Shown: positions 10,372 through 20,752 of the stretch, one piece after another
Numbering within the stretch: the stretch's first letter is position 1
Layout: each line of letters starts with the position of its first letter
NCBI GenBank assembly: GCA_000750105.3
Contig: JPHH03000018.1
Location: 1-64,000 of the forward strand
Direction of reading: 5' to 3'
DNA length: 64,000 bases
Origin: Tolypocladium sp. Sup5 PDA-1
Lineage: Eukaryota; Ascomycota; Sordariomycetes; Hypocreales; Ophiocordycipitaceae
The notes under the pieces: model-generated
Told to the model about the DNA's origin: nothing
Databases searched by the model: none
What the model saw: only the letters and a program-made list of their open reading frames with translations
Translations under genes and position numbers: made by a program

Positions 10372-11118
10372 TCACACCAGGAGACGGTTGAAAGCCTTCA
10401 AAAACGCGGCGTTGCCCGCCCCGGACGCCGCTTCTTTCTTGGCGGCGACGTTCGTCGAGCGCTTCTCGGCTTGCAGTCCAAGCTTCTTCTGGAGTTCAAT
10501 TAGTACCGCCCTCTGCCCTTCCATCTCGACGAAGTTCGCGTCGTAATCAGCCCGTGTAAGCGCCTGCGGCGACGCCTTCTCCTTCTCCGCATACGTCTGC
10601 AGAGCAGAGATCATTGTTCCGGTCCGGCCATGTCCATAGCCGCACCAGACCAGCGTGCCCGACCGATGCTTCTTGAATCCCTCATATCCCTTTGCGAAAT
10701 CCTCGAGGGTCGGGTTCGCAAAGTCCACGACGGGCAGCGGCGTATAGGCGATGCCGGCGGTATCGAGGGCCGTCTTGATATGCTCGGCGTTGGCCTCGTG
10801 GTTGAGGCTGATGATATGGGTGATTTTCTGTTGCTTCAGGAACTCAATTGACGCCGCCGTCAAGTTCTGGTCCGAGTCCAGGCCGTCGTAGTGAGGCGCG
10901 GAGGAGCGGGCAAGCCTGTCTCCGTCGCCCATATGGGCGGTCACAAACTTGAATCGCTGAAAGCCCGCATCATCTCTCTTTTCCGCGACGTTTCCTAGCA
11001 ACTGGTTAGTTGTCAAAGCTTATCCGATGATTGAATGAGACGTGCCTAAGCCGGAAGATGGAAGTGCCTGGACCACGGCTGCAGCCCCGAGGAGGGTAGT
11101 AAGTGCCTTGAGGAACAT
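10372..11118 (-). CDS. Secreted CX5R (tyrosine/dual-specificity) phosphatase-like protein
   Basis: Exon 1 (11118-11046) encodes a signal peptide, MFLKALTTLLGAAAVVQA, and exon 2 (10994-10372) the rest, 231 residues in all. The 51-nt intron has a non-canonical GC donor (AG|GCACGT), branch site CTAAC and acceptor TAG. Unspliced, the frame has a stop between signal and body. The body has the phosphatase P-loop C-G-Y-G-H-G-R-T-G (CX5R), a general-acid candidate in the VVDFANPT loop, and SLNHEANAEHI upstream. The residue before the catalytic Cys is Trp, not the usual His. Proteins of this kind dephosphorylate phosphotyrosine or phosphoinositides; substrate and secreted role are unknown. A TATA box lies about 105 bp upstream. 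The fold call is good; activity is inference. Confidence 0.75.
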
Positions 11119-11217
11119 GGTTGCTAATAGATATTGTTGGTAGTATATGGGATGGGATTCTTTACTGTGATACTATGACACAGAAGAGGAGCGATGTTGA
11201 GTCGGCTCTGGCTGACT

Positions 11218-11224
11218 CTTTATA
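11218..11224 (-). promoter_or_regulatory. TATA box for the secreted phosphatase-like gene
   Basis: The minus strand reads TATAAAG about 100 bp upstream of the ATG at 11118. Confidence 0.5.
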
Positions 11225-13761
11225 TCTCAGCTAACCATCATAGAATAGCAACAGGTCCATTACCGTCACCTTCAAACGGCAACCATGCTAGCTGGCTTAG
11301 GCATGATACCGTCAGTCCACCTGTCTCCTTAATTTCATTGATTCCATGGAAAGGGATGCAAGTTACGGCAATCGCGACTCACGTACACGTCCGACTTTCC
11401 GAGCCTACTGAGTACAGTTCACAAACATACGACTACAGGGGCTATGCACTCACGAGTAAAACATCATTCATCTGCATGGCACGCCACTTTAGAGACCATC
11501 TTCAACTGCCCTAAGCCAGGCGCGGTATCAAAGCCTTCTTCTGTGGTAACATATCACGCTATTAGGCGTATTGTACTCAGCCTGGTCTGAGGCCGTTCCT
11601 ATGGCATGGTCTCGCTGGACGTAGGTAGCCTTGTGGGATGGCCGATTACATAGGATGGCATTTTACGCGGCGAAATATAAAGAAGGCCTTGGCCGTCAAT
11701 GCGGTCGGTACTTTGTATGTACAGTGTTCCAGGCTTATACGGTTCCACCTCACGCAACCAAGTCCCAGGCAACTTCACTTAAGCCGACTCGGTCTATTAT
11801 CATTCTATTATAGACTTTATCTGATGCGCCGTGGAGAAGCAGTAAGATCGCACAAGGCAACACGGAACTGCTCTGCAATGGCGGAGCGGTTGTGCGCAGA
11901 CACCTAGACGAGCTATGCGAGCATAAGGTATAACAACAACGAGGTAAAGTAACAGTATACAGAAGCGGCTCAGCATGAGCAAGAGATACATGTAATTTAC
12001 ATTCCCATGAAGCCCTTCACAAGGTGGCCAACAACCAGGGAAGCTTTTGTGTCGTGGGCCGCCAGCGGCAGCGGCGCTCCCCAAACCAAGATCACCAGAA
12101 ACATAACCATCACGGTGCCCTCCCAATCTGAAGATGGACCCAGATCTCAGCACACGTCTGTTCACACTTCAGGGAATACCCCAACCCAGAAATAGGCGCA
12201 TCGGCAGAGTGACTTTCTTACGTACTGACAACGGGGCCCATGTACGAAGTACCCACGGCGAAAATGCCCTCAAGGCAAGATGCATTTACACTCCCGCATC
12301 CACCAGTGCTCAGCCCCGAGGTTTCGGCGCATGTTGGCTCAGGCCAATTAACTTGTCGTTAACAGTTAGGCCTGTGATTTCTCCTTGAAAGGGGGCAAGA
12401 GAAGAGAAAGCAGGGCCGACGGCTGCATGGCTGATAAAGTCTGCTCCACCAGGACATGAATCAGTGGCATGGTGGAGAGAGCTTGGCACACGTCGCTCTT
12501 CTGCGGTGGCACGTCGCCTCCGGACCGTCGGGCTTTTGTACACCAAAGACAGATGTATGCAATTCCATGTCGTTTGTTTCATCATTTCCCTTTCATACTT
12601 TTCTGGCCAGCTCTGCTTGTCCGGTATACACTTCCCAAGTTACATCCCGACTTACGCCTCCATGACGCGCTTCGCACCCGTCCCGAGCAAGTCGTCGTTT
12701 CCAAGCAAAGTACGGATAACCTACCCATGACGCCAGCCAAGGTCCTAAGCATCGCCGTTCCGTCAGCCACAATACCCATCCGACCGTGCCCTACGCTTGC
12801 CTGCGGCTCTCTTCCTCCAGCCACCAGCAATCTCGATGAGCACAAACGCCGTGTGCGTCTGCGTCCGCCGCCGTCCTGCTGAGCCCGCTAAGACGGATCG
12901 CGTCTAGCCAAGGCCATTTCCATTATGTAGTCGCATTCTCGAAGCGCCACTGCCGGGATCCGCAGCGCCACCAGAATAAGCATAGTGTCCAACCTATATG
13001 GACAGCCAGACGACCTCGTACGCGACCAACAAGCCAAGACGACGAGAAAATCTCCAGCGTGTCTCCAGTTTTCTGCACGGATTGCTGGCTTCAGTCCTCT
13101 TTTGTCCCCGCGGGCTTCATGGCAGGCAAGGCAGTGACCCTGTATCTCCGGTGATGCCCGAGTTCTACAAAACGCAACGCGACGGCTGGCTGCAAACCTC
13201 GCGTCAGCCTCTCCCCATATTCTCTCCACCCTGGGGTACTGACGAACATCTCGGCGAGCTTCCTTATTCCCCAGGCCGGCCCAGCTCGGAACGCGGTATG
13301 GATATGGGGACAGGGTCGCATCCGTCGTGTGCCCAGTACTGCTCTCGTCCGGGGGCGGATGCTCACCTGCTTATCATCCATTACGTCCACACATCTCGAG
13401 GTTGTAATCGCGCATGCAACATCTAGCACATGGCTGGTCCTCCACCCAGGGTCCATCCCATCCCATTCCCCACGGAGCCAGCAGTAGAGCCCGTTTTTCT
13501 CGGGCATGTAGAAAATCTCGTCCTCCCCTTTGGTGCATACTCCATCTCACTCACTCACTCATCTCTCTCTATTCCCTCTGTGTTTCTCGCCTCACTCGTG
13601 TGGTATATCTGCTGCGAGGTCTACTTCAAGGCCCCAACTTCGTGTGCCAGTCACAGAAGCGAAGAGAGAGGGAGAGTCACAAGGAGAGGAGAGAAACAGG
13701 GAAAGAAGAGAAGTGGTCGTCGCCAACACAAGGGAATAGGCGACATCTCACATCAAACACC
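11225..13761. other. Intergenic stretch and promoter of the amino-acid transporter
   Basis: Short motif-free frames only. The last 250 bases (about 13510-13761) are rich in CTCACTC and then GAGAGAG runs, typical of the leader of a strongly expressed fungal gene. The transporter frame stays open upstream of 13762 to 13414, but that part reads as leader sequence. Confidence 0.4.
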
Positions 13762-15198
13762 ATGCTCTTCGAAAACAACACCAAGGAGCTCGAGCAGCGC
13801 TCCCAGTCCCCCCATGAAAAAGACCATCACAGCCTCAACAGCCAAGATGCCTGCCCCGGCGTCCTCGTCGACTCCTCCACCGACGCACCCGCCGCCAACA
13901 TCTTCTCCGAAGGCGGCAAAGACTACCGCACCATGACCCGCTGGGACACCGTCCTCGTCCTCGTCACCAACCAGGTCGGCCTCGGCATCCTCTCCCTGCC
14001 CAAGATCCTGCAGACGCTCGGCCTCGCGCCCGGCATCGTCGCCATCATCGGCCTCGGCCTCGTGTCCACGTACACGGCCTTTGAGCTGCTGCAGTTCTAC
14101 CGGGCGCACCCGCACTGCGTCAACATGGTCGACATGGCGCGCGTCATCGGCGGCGTCCCGTTCGAGATCATCATGGGCGTCTCGCTGTTGATCAAGATCT
14201 GCATGACGTGCGGCTCCGCGACCGTCACCATCGCCGTCGCGCTCAACACCATCTCCAACCACGGCATGTGCACCGTCGGCTTTGCGGGCGTCGCCGCCGT
14301 AGGCTGCTGGCTGCTCTGCCTGCCGCGCACCTTCAAGTTCGTGTCCCAGACGGGCATCCCCTCGACCATCAGTATCCTGGCCGCGGTCCTCATCGTCATC
14401 ATCAGCCTCGGCGTGGCGGCGCCCAAGAACGCGCCCCCCGGGTTCGACAAGGAGATTGTGATTGTGGGCAAGCCGGGCTTCAAGGAGGGCGTCAGCGCGT
14501 GCCTCAAGGTGTGCTATGCCTATGCCGGCAACGTAGGTTTCGTCTCGTACATGGCCGAGATGAAGAACCCGTCCAAGGACTTTGTCCCGGCCCTGGGCAT
14601 CCTGCAAGTCTTCTCCATCATCCTGTACCTCATCACGTCCGTGGCCATCTACTGCCTCTCGGGCCAGTACACCACCTCTCCCGCGCTCGGCTCCGCACCC
14701 GTCATCCCGGCCAAGGTGGCCTACGGCATCGTGCTGCCCGCGCTCTTTGCCACCGGGTTGGTGTTTGGTCACACGGCCGTCAAGTATCTGTATGTCGTCG
14801 CCATGCGCGCCATGAAGTCGACGCATCAGATGACGGACCGCTCCGTCAAGTCCTGGACCACCTGGGTTCTCTGCGCAACCTTTTTCTGGATCCTCGCCTT
14901 TCTCCTCGCCAACGCCATTCCCATCTTTGACTCGATCCTGTCCATTGCGTCTGCCACCTTTATCGCGTGGTTCACCTTTGGCATCAGCGGCGTGTTCTGG
15001 TACCACCGCAACTGGGAGGACAAGTTCAAGGGCCGCAACATATTCCTCGCCATTGTGAATGCCCTGATCATCTTGCAGGCCTTGTTCATGAACGGCGTCG
15101 GCCTGTGGGCGTCCATCCAGGGCCTGGTCGACATCTTCAATGACAAGGACAACAAGATTGGTGGTGCCTTTACATGCGCCGACAACTCCATCTTCTGA
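13762..15198 (+). CDS. Amino-acid/auxin permease family transporter (mtr-like)
   Basis: An intronless protein of 478 residues. The ATG at 13762 in CACCATGC context is chosen over the upstream open frame. After a hydrophilic N-terminus of about 60 residues comes the first helix of the AAAP family, TNQVGLGILSLPKILQTLG, which carries the substrate-site G-x-G-I-L-x-L-P signature. About ten further hydrophobic segments follow to residue 460, with YAYAGNVGFVSYMAEMKNP in the central helix. Members import neutral and aromatic amino acids at the plasma membrane or move them across the vacuolar membrane. The length and the absence of a long vacuolar N-terminal domain favour the Neurospora mtr-type plasma-membrane group, but substrate cannot be read from sequence. 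Confidence 0.88.
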   Translation: MLFENNTKELEQRSQSPHEKDHHSLNSQDACPGVLVDSSTDAPAANIFSEGGKDYRTMTRWDTVLVLVTNQVGLGILSLPKILQTLGLAPGIVAIIGLGLVSTYTAFELLQFYRAHPHCVNMVDMARVIGGVPFEIIMGVSLLIKICMTCGSATVTIAVALNTISNHGMCTVGFAGVAAVGCWLLCLPRTFKFVSQTGIPSTISILAAVLIVIISLGVAAPKNAPPGFDKEIVIVGKPGFKEGVSACLKVCYAYAGNVGFVSYMAEMKNPSKDFVPALGILQVFSIILYLITSVAIYCLSGQYTTSPALGSAPVIPAKVAYGIVLPALFATGLVFGHTAVKYLYVVAMRAMKSTHQMTDRSVKSWTTWVLCATFFWILAFLLANAIPIFDSILSIASATFIAWFTFGISGVFWYHRNWEDKFKGRNIFLAIVNALIILQALFMNGVGLWASIQGLVDIFNDKDNKIGGAFTCADNSIF

Positions 15199-15827
15199 TT
15201 TCCGTTGTTGCATGAATTCGGTGTTGACTGGGGGATGCTGATGGAGTCGGTTGTGGGAGATTGTGTATCCCGCAGCTCAACGACCATTGTAGATAATGTA
15301 CATACGGATACCTTGTGTCACCTGTCTCCTGCTGGTTGGCTCAGAACTTGAAAGTGTTGTTTGTCGTTGCCGAAGAGTAAATGCCGTCAAGCCGCCCGAG
15401 CACTGAGAGCGTCTCATGGCCATCCAGCCTGAACAGAGTCTGCTCTCAGATATCGCGACACGGCCATGAATGAGCATCGTCGTACCCTTTCTGTCGACCT
15501 CCGAATGAGTTGTTCTGGGTCAAGTCTCGTCGGAAGCATGCCGACTCGGTATCGAAGGCCAATCCTCTCCCAGGTATCGTCGCAGACGTCTTTCCTCATC
15601 GGCACCACTGAAATAAACGCATATCCCACGTGGATGCCCTGACGTCGCTTCCGCACTCCTAGATCTCGTCAGCCATCGCCAATGAGCCTCCTCCAACCCT
15701 CAGAAGAGTCTCCCACGCCGACAGTCACATTCACCAGCCACCATCACCGCAGCGCTCGTGTTCTCAATCCTCTATTCCCATTCCCGCAATACACTCTATA
15801 TGTACACGTCGTATCGCCTCGCCTCGC
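15199..15827. other. 3' flanks of two convergent genes
   Basis: Spacer between the transporter stop and the NDUFB7 stop, so both ends are 3' UTR or terminator. No repeat or open gene is seen. Confidence 0.4.
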
Positions 15828-16207
15828 CTAGTTGGTCCTCGCACCGCCCTTGGCCTCCCGCAGCTCGTCCATCTTGGCCACGCGCTTCTTGAACTCGACG
15901 TACTGGCACTTTTCGTAGCTATGTCTCTCGTCCTGCAGAGCCAGTTAGCACACGCCATCCATCCGCACCGCTTCAGCTCGGTAAAAACGTACGCTGCACT
16001 TCCACGGCGCGTACCACGTCTCCCGTCGGCACTTGTTCAGCGGAATCAGGAGGTGCGCGCAGCTGTCTCGGTAGGCGATGGGCAGGCGGGCATCGCGCAT
16101 CTCCTCGCGGGTCGCTTCTGCGGTCGGGGGGTCAGCAATCGGGCTCGCTCGGACGGTCGGGGCGTGGGGCACGTACGCCGCGGCTCTGAGGGTGTGTCGG
16201 ACGCCAT
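15828..16207 (-). CDS. NDUFB7: NADH:ubiquinone oxidoreductase subunit NDUFB7 (B18)
   Basis: Three small exons, 16207-16177, 16117-15993 and 15932-15828, give 86 residues. Both introns (59 and 60 nt) start GTACGT; the second has branch site GCTAAC. The protein has the conserved REEMRDARLPIAYRDSC start and twin CX9C pairs (C-AHLLIPLNK-C and C-SDERHSYEK-C), the signature of Mia40-oxidised intermembrane-space proteins, then FKKRVAKMDELREAKGGAR. NDUFB7 is an accessory subunit on the intermembrane-space face of the complex I membrane arm. The length matches fungal orthologues. It is small and multi-exon, so easily missed by gene finders. Confidence 0.93.
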
Positions 16208-17200
16208 TTTGGTGGTTCAATTGGCCGTTGAAGACGCGGTGATGGGGGGGGAGCAGCGCTGGGATGAGGTCCTCGTCGTCGGTTCAAGGTCGGCGTGGTG
16301 GTGGAAATGTGGGGGCCTGACATTTCAGGCACACCAATGGATGGCTCCACAAAGGTCAGCGACTGGGACAACCTCACTCTGACGACACTGCGAACGTTCG
16401 AATCGACTTTTTCGGGTTACATCGCCATGTTTTAGGCGAGCACCATACGGAACTGCCTGCTGGTTCATGACAGTTAGGCATTCTTGGACTGCCGGGCACC
16501 AGCACAGGTTGCCGCCCACGCACCGCCTGGACTCGTACAGCTCGGCCGTACAGAAGATGTGCCACTCGAGGGTCATTTAAAAGTCCATTTGTGAAGTGAT
16601 TGATACGGCAGGCTTTCTGCTGAAATGGCAGAACCCAAGGTGCAGACATCTCCACTCCCAACCGATGCCGCGCATGCCTCGCCCAGAGTCTCCCGTGACC
16701 CTCTACTGGGCCTCTGTCAGCTACCACTCTCCCTTTGCAGCGTGAAACTCCTCTCATCGACGCCACGTTCAATGAAAATCACATCTCCGCGGAAACACGC
16801 CTTCAAGCACAAGCAGCCACTCCTGGGTGCCGAAATAGGGTTCTCGGTGCGCCACGGCTTTCGGGGTTCGGTATCCTGCGTGAAGACACCAATGGACGGC
16901 CGTCCTCGAGGAATGGTGGTGTTGTACTTTTGTCACAACGGCCATGCCTTCGAGGGGCAGGACCGAGTTTATTGGATGCGCTTCTCGCCACGGAGCGCTG
17001 AAGGGGAGCGTGACCGGCGTGTCCTACCTCAGCTGCGGGAGGTGACGATGGGTGTTGAACGACATCTCGATCCCGTTTACGTTGGCTTTGTGAACAGGTA
17101 GGTCTTTAATATGTGCGTGTTCTGGTTTCCAACTTCTGAAACTATGGCATAATACTTGCACATCTAAATAGCTTCATGGCCTCTTGAGCCTCGGGACATC
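16208..17200. other. Divergent promoter region between NDUFB7 and nirK
   Basis: The two genes are transcribed away from each other across about 1 kb. A 158-codon plus-strand frame (16625-17101) and an 83-codon minus-strand frame (16325-16576) lack any motif. They are not called as genes. Confidence 0.45.
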
Positions 17201-18642
17201 ATGGCAATATATCCTTCCCCTACCAATGCTGCCAGGATGGCCTCATTAGGGAGATGTTGGAGGTCATCCAACTTGGCTCAGAGGCAACATGCAAGGCAAA
17301 GTGGACTGATGCCAGGGATCCGGCCTGTGAGCACAACATCGGGGACTGCTAGTCAGGTGAAGCGTGCTCGGCTAGCCCCCGTCCTGGCTGCAACTACCGT
17401 CTTTATGCTTGGTGTCGGCATATATACCAGTCAGCGAGGCCAAGTCCGGATGGCCCTGGCGCAGGGGGACAAGCAAGCCGGCCTCGAGAATCCGGTGAGA
17501 TCCCCAACGGCACCCCATGTAAATCGTGACACACACTGACATCCACACAGCTCGCCCTCTCCCTCAAGCCCGCGACTCCAACACCAGGTCGACTCACAGA
17601 CTCCCGCGTAGCCTTCTACGAAGCCCTCGACGACGCCGGACCACCCCTCGACATCGCCCACCTCCCAGCCGAAGACGCCCACCTCACCACCGCCCCCCAC
17701 GTCCCCCCGCCCATCACCCGCACGCACCCCGTGCTCCTCCGCGTCGCCCTCGCCACGCTTCCCAAGCTCGCCCAGGTCACCAACCAGCACAAGTACGAGC
17801 AGTGGACCTTCAACGGCACCGTCCCGGGCCCCTTTATCCGCGCGCGCGCCGGCGACGTCGTCGAGCTGACGCTCACGAACCGCGACGCCACGGGCAACCC
17901 GCACAACGTCGACAGCCACGCCTTCACCGGGCCGGGGGGCGGCGCGGCCGTCACCACCGCCGAGGAGGGCGAAGCCCGCACCGCGCGCTTCCGCCTGCTC
18001 TGCCCGGGCCTGTACGTGTACCACTGCGCCGCCGCGCCGGTGCCCGTGCACATCGCCAACGGCATGTACGGCCTCATGTACGTGCAGCCAGCCGACGACG
18101 GCGGCGACCTGCCCCCCGTGGACCGCGAGTACTACGTCATGCAGAGCGAAATCTACCACGAGCCGCCCGAGATCCTCGACGACGGCCGCCCGTCGCAGAC
18201 GGTCGAGTTCTCCTACCCGGGCGGCCTGCGCGAGGAGCCCAACGCCGTCGTCTTCAACGGCAGCGAGGCCGCCGTGACGCGCGACCGGCCCCTCAAGGCG
18301 CGCGCCGGCGAGTCGGTGCGCATCTTCTTCGGCAACGCGGGGCCGAACCTGACGAGCTCGTTCCACGTCATCGGCAGCCACTTCCGGCGCGTGTACCGCG
18401 ACGGCGACGTGCTGAGCCCGCCGGGCCGCTTCGTGAGCACGGTGAGCGTGCCGCCGGGGGGCGCGACCATCGTGGACATGAAGATGGTCGTCCCGGGGAG
18501 CTATACGCTGGTGGACCACGCCATCTTCCGGCTGGACAAGGGCGCGGTGGGCTTCCTGAATGTGTCCGGGGGGGCGAGGCCGGATATTTACCAGAGCACG
18601 GAGCCGCCGGCGCCGTGTGTGGGGTGTAAGCTGCACGCCTGA
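17201..18642 (+). CDS. nirK: Copper-containing nitrite reductase, mitochondrial
   Basis: Exons 17201-17494 and 17551-18642 (56-nt intron, GTGAGA/CAG) encode 461 residues. The first about 60 residues are Arg/Ser/Ala-rich without acids, a mitochondrial targeting sequence, followed by one hydrophobic segment (LAPVLAATTVFMLGVGIY). Two cupredoxin domains follow. Copper ligands are present: HNVDSH (about 216 and 221, with the catalytic Asp), YHC (256-257), VPVHIANGM (His265, Met270), then FHVIGSH and VDHAIF for the second domain. NirK reduces nitrite to nitric oxide in fungal denitrification, taking electrons from the respiratory chain in mitochondria. No nitric oxide reductase (P450nor) is present nearby. 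All type 1 and type 2 sites look intact, so it should be active. Confidence 0.93.
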
Positions 18643-19667
18643 GCGCCTGGTGCTTGACCGTCCGCTGCTTGGTCATGTAATTTCTATACTCTCCGACCTA
18701 TCCTGTGATCATAATCTAGCCAGTTGATGGGCTTTATTTTGTGAAAGTTGGAAAACAAACGGATTCATCCGCTATGGTTGGTGACTGAAGGCTAGATACC
18801 CGTCTCGAAACCCCAACCAACTCCCCGACAACAACAAAGCAACACGGAGTACTTCATACTGGCCTTCAGTTGCCCACGTCAGTCTTGCAGCCGTCTCGCT
18901 GCGTGCTCAACTTGTAACGTGAACTAAATACCCGATCATTGGTGGCCCACGGCCTTGGGGATCCTGCGATCCATGCCTCACCGCAGCAACATTTGCATCC
19001 ACGCTCACAACCACACGTTGAAAACAAGGCATCTCTAGCACCATCCCAGCAAACCCTGACCATGACTCACAAACACAAACACGCCCAATCCAAACGCACT
19101 GCAAACCCGCACCCTCCCCGCCAAAAGACTGGCAGGCAAACAGCAGCCCGCGTCGCCGCGCCCGCCCGCCGCCAATCGATTGGCCCACACGCGCCGGGCC
19201 CCGAACCGTGAACCCGCCGCGCCCCCGACACCCCATCCCGCTCACGCTGCGCGCCGCCTCGAAACCTGCGTTTTCGATTGCCGTCGTCTCGTCCGCGAAG
19301 TCAGGTGATTTTACGTCGCGTCGTGGGCGCGTCGTCGTGGGCGGCGCTGGTTGGCCGTTGTCCACGCAACCGTCACGTCGTGTAAGTCGTGCGACTGGGG
19401 GTGCTGGTTCCTGGCTTATTATTGCCTGTCCACATATGGTATATAATTAGAATGACGGTCCCTGCTGCGTAGAGTTGTTTTCACATTGTTGTCCCGTCAT
19501 TACTATTAATCAAGCGCACCAAGATCGTCGTCGACTTCTCTCGTTTGTAGTCGGCGCATCCTCTCGAGAGACCATCGTCACTCAGCCACTCCTTCGCTGC
19601 TTCATCATTTACACACCCTTGTAATATTGTTTTTATTTTCTCCGTCCGGTCCATATTCGCAGCCGTC
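18643..19667. other. Intergenic between nirK and the FHA gene
   Basis: GC-rich in the middle (19100-19260). A 152-codon minus-strand frame here is compositionally biased and motif-free, so it is not called. The last 200 bases become pyrimidine-rich, as expected for the FHA gene leader. Confidence 0.4.
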
Positions 19668-20396
19668 ATGAGCTCCAACGACATCATCGCCTGGCTGGTT
19701 CCCACGGCGCGCGGCACCCCCGCCGACATAGCAGCAAACTCGCCCTCCAACGCCCTCCGGTCTACATCCTCGCCACCCTCACCACTCCTCGCTTCGACGA
19801 ACCTCACACCCTGTGCCCCCAAACGCGCCATCCAGCTCTCCTTTGCCCAGGCCTCCAACCAGCCCGGCAGCTTCGTCCTCGGCACCGACCCCGGCTGCGA
19901 CGTCGTCCTCCCCCCCCTGCCGGGCATCGCGCCGCGGCACGGCGCGCTGCGCTTCGACGCCGAGGCGCGCCTCGTGCTCGACGACTTCTCCGAGCACGGC
20001 ACCGCCGTGTGGTACGACTGGGAGAGCAGCGGCGACCAGGCGGACTACTCTTGGGTCCTGAGCAGCGGATACTCCCTCGGGTTCCCAAACTCCACCGTCC
20101 AGCGCATCGTCGTCGACATCCAGGGCGTGCGCTTCCAGGTCGTCGTCAACGACCACTCCGCCGACTGGGACGCCTACAAGGCCAAGGTCGACGCCTTTTG
20201 CGCGCAGCCGCCCTGGCTGAACAGTGTAACCGCCGCGTGGGACGCGGTATCATCCGTGGCACCGCTCTTCTCCCAGGCGTCACTCATCCAGCATGTCTTT
20301 GTCAAGGGCCTGAGCACCAGCAGCGAGGCCATCGGGGAGGTGTACTTGTGGAACATGGCCAGGCCATGGGAGCCAATGGTCAAGGCCGCGGCCTGA
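19668..20396 (+). CDS. FHA-domain protein (FHA-kinase-like N-terminal part only)
   Basis: An intronless protein of 242 residues. Residues about 55-150 form an FHA-type fold: FVLGTDPGCDVVLPP, then IAPRHGALRFD (the His of the phosphothreonine-binding loop) and LVLDDFSEHGTAVWYD. The C-terminal block, HVFVKGLSTSSEAIGEVYLWN, resembles the linker that precedes the kinase domain in fungal FHA-kinase proteins, but the protein ends there with a stop and no kinase sequence follows before RPA43. It is either a stand-alone adaptor that binds phosphothreonine peptides or a shortened paralogue of an FHA kinase. The expected Arg in the first loop is not obvious, so binding is uncertain. Confidence 0.7.
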   Translation: MSSNDIIAWLVPTARGTPADIAANSPSNALRSTSSPPSPLLASTNLTPCAPKRAIQLSFAQASNQPGSFVLGTDPGCDVVLPPLPGIAPRHGALRFDAEARLVLDDFSEHGTAVWYDWESSGDQADYSWVLSSGYSLGFPNSTVQRIVVDIQGVRFQVVVNDHSADWDAYKAKVDAFCAQPPWLNSVTAAWDAVSSVAPLFSQASLIQHVFVKGLSTSSEAIGEVYLWNMARPWEPMVKAAA

Positions 20397-20643
20397 CCTG
20401 GACGGGGCGCGGTCGGTCCTGTGGAGGTTTATGTGGCGTTCATGCTTTCTTTGCATCTTCCCTCATCAGCGATCAGCGCACACAGATTGTCTTTTCGAGC
20501 ACGGTGTTGGCGTAGTGATCTTTGTTATGGAATCCACTCGTTGTTTTTTTTTGCAAACAGCCTGGAGAGCGCTTCTCAGTTTGTCACAATAACTCCGTAC
20601 CCAACTCCAACAATAAGGCATCAGCCCTCGGATGCTTGCCTGA

Positions 20644-20721
20644 CTAGTCCTGCTCCTCGCTCTCTGCGCGGCTCACCGTCGACGGGTCGGGCTTCGCCTC
20701 CTCGCTCTCCTGGGCCTCAGC

Positions 20722-20752
<31 letters not shown>

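Noticed and set aside
13414..13761. N-terminal extension of the amino-acid transporter
   Set aside because: The open frame upstream reads as CTCACTC/GAGAG leader sequence and does not match the family's start.
16625..17101. 158-codon plus-strand frame between NDUFB7 and nirK
   Set aside because: No motif, biased composition, and it lies in the divergent promoter region.
18907..19365. 152-codon minus-strand frame with a Gly/Arg-rich product
   Set aside because: Composition reflects GC-rich DNA, with no domain and no promoter or start context.
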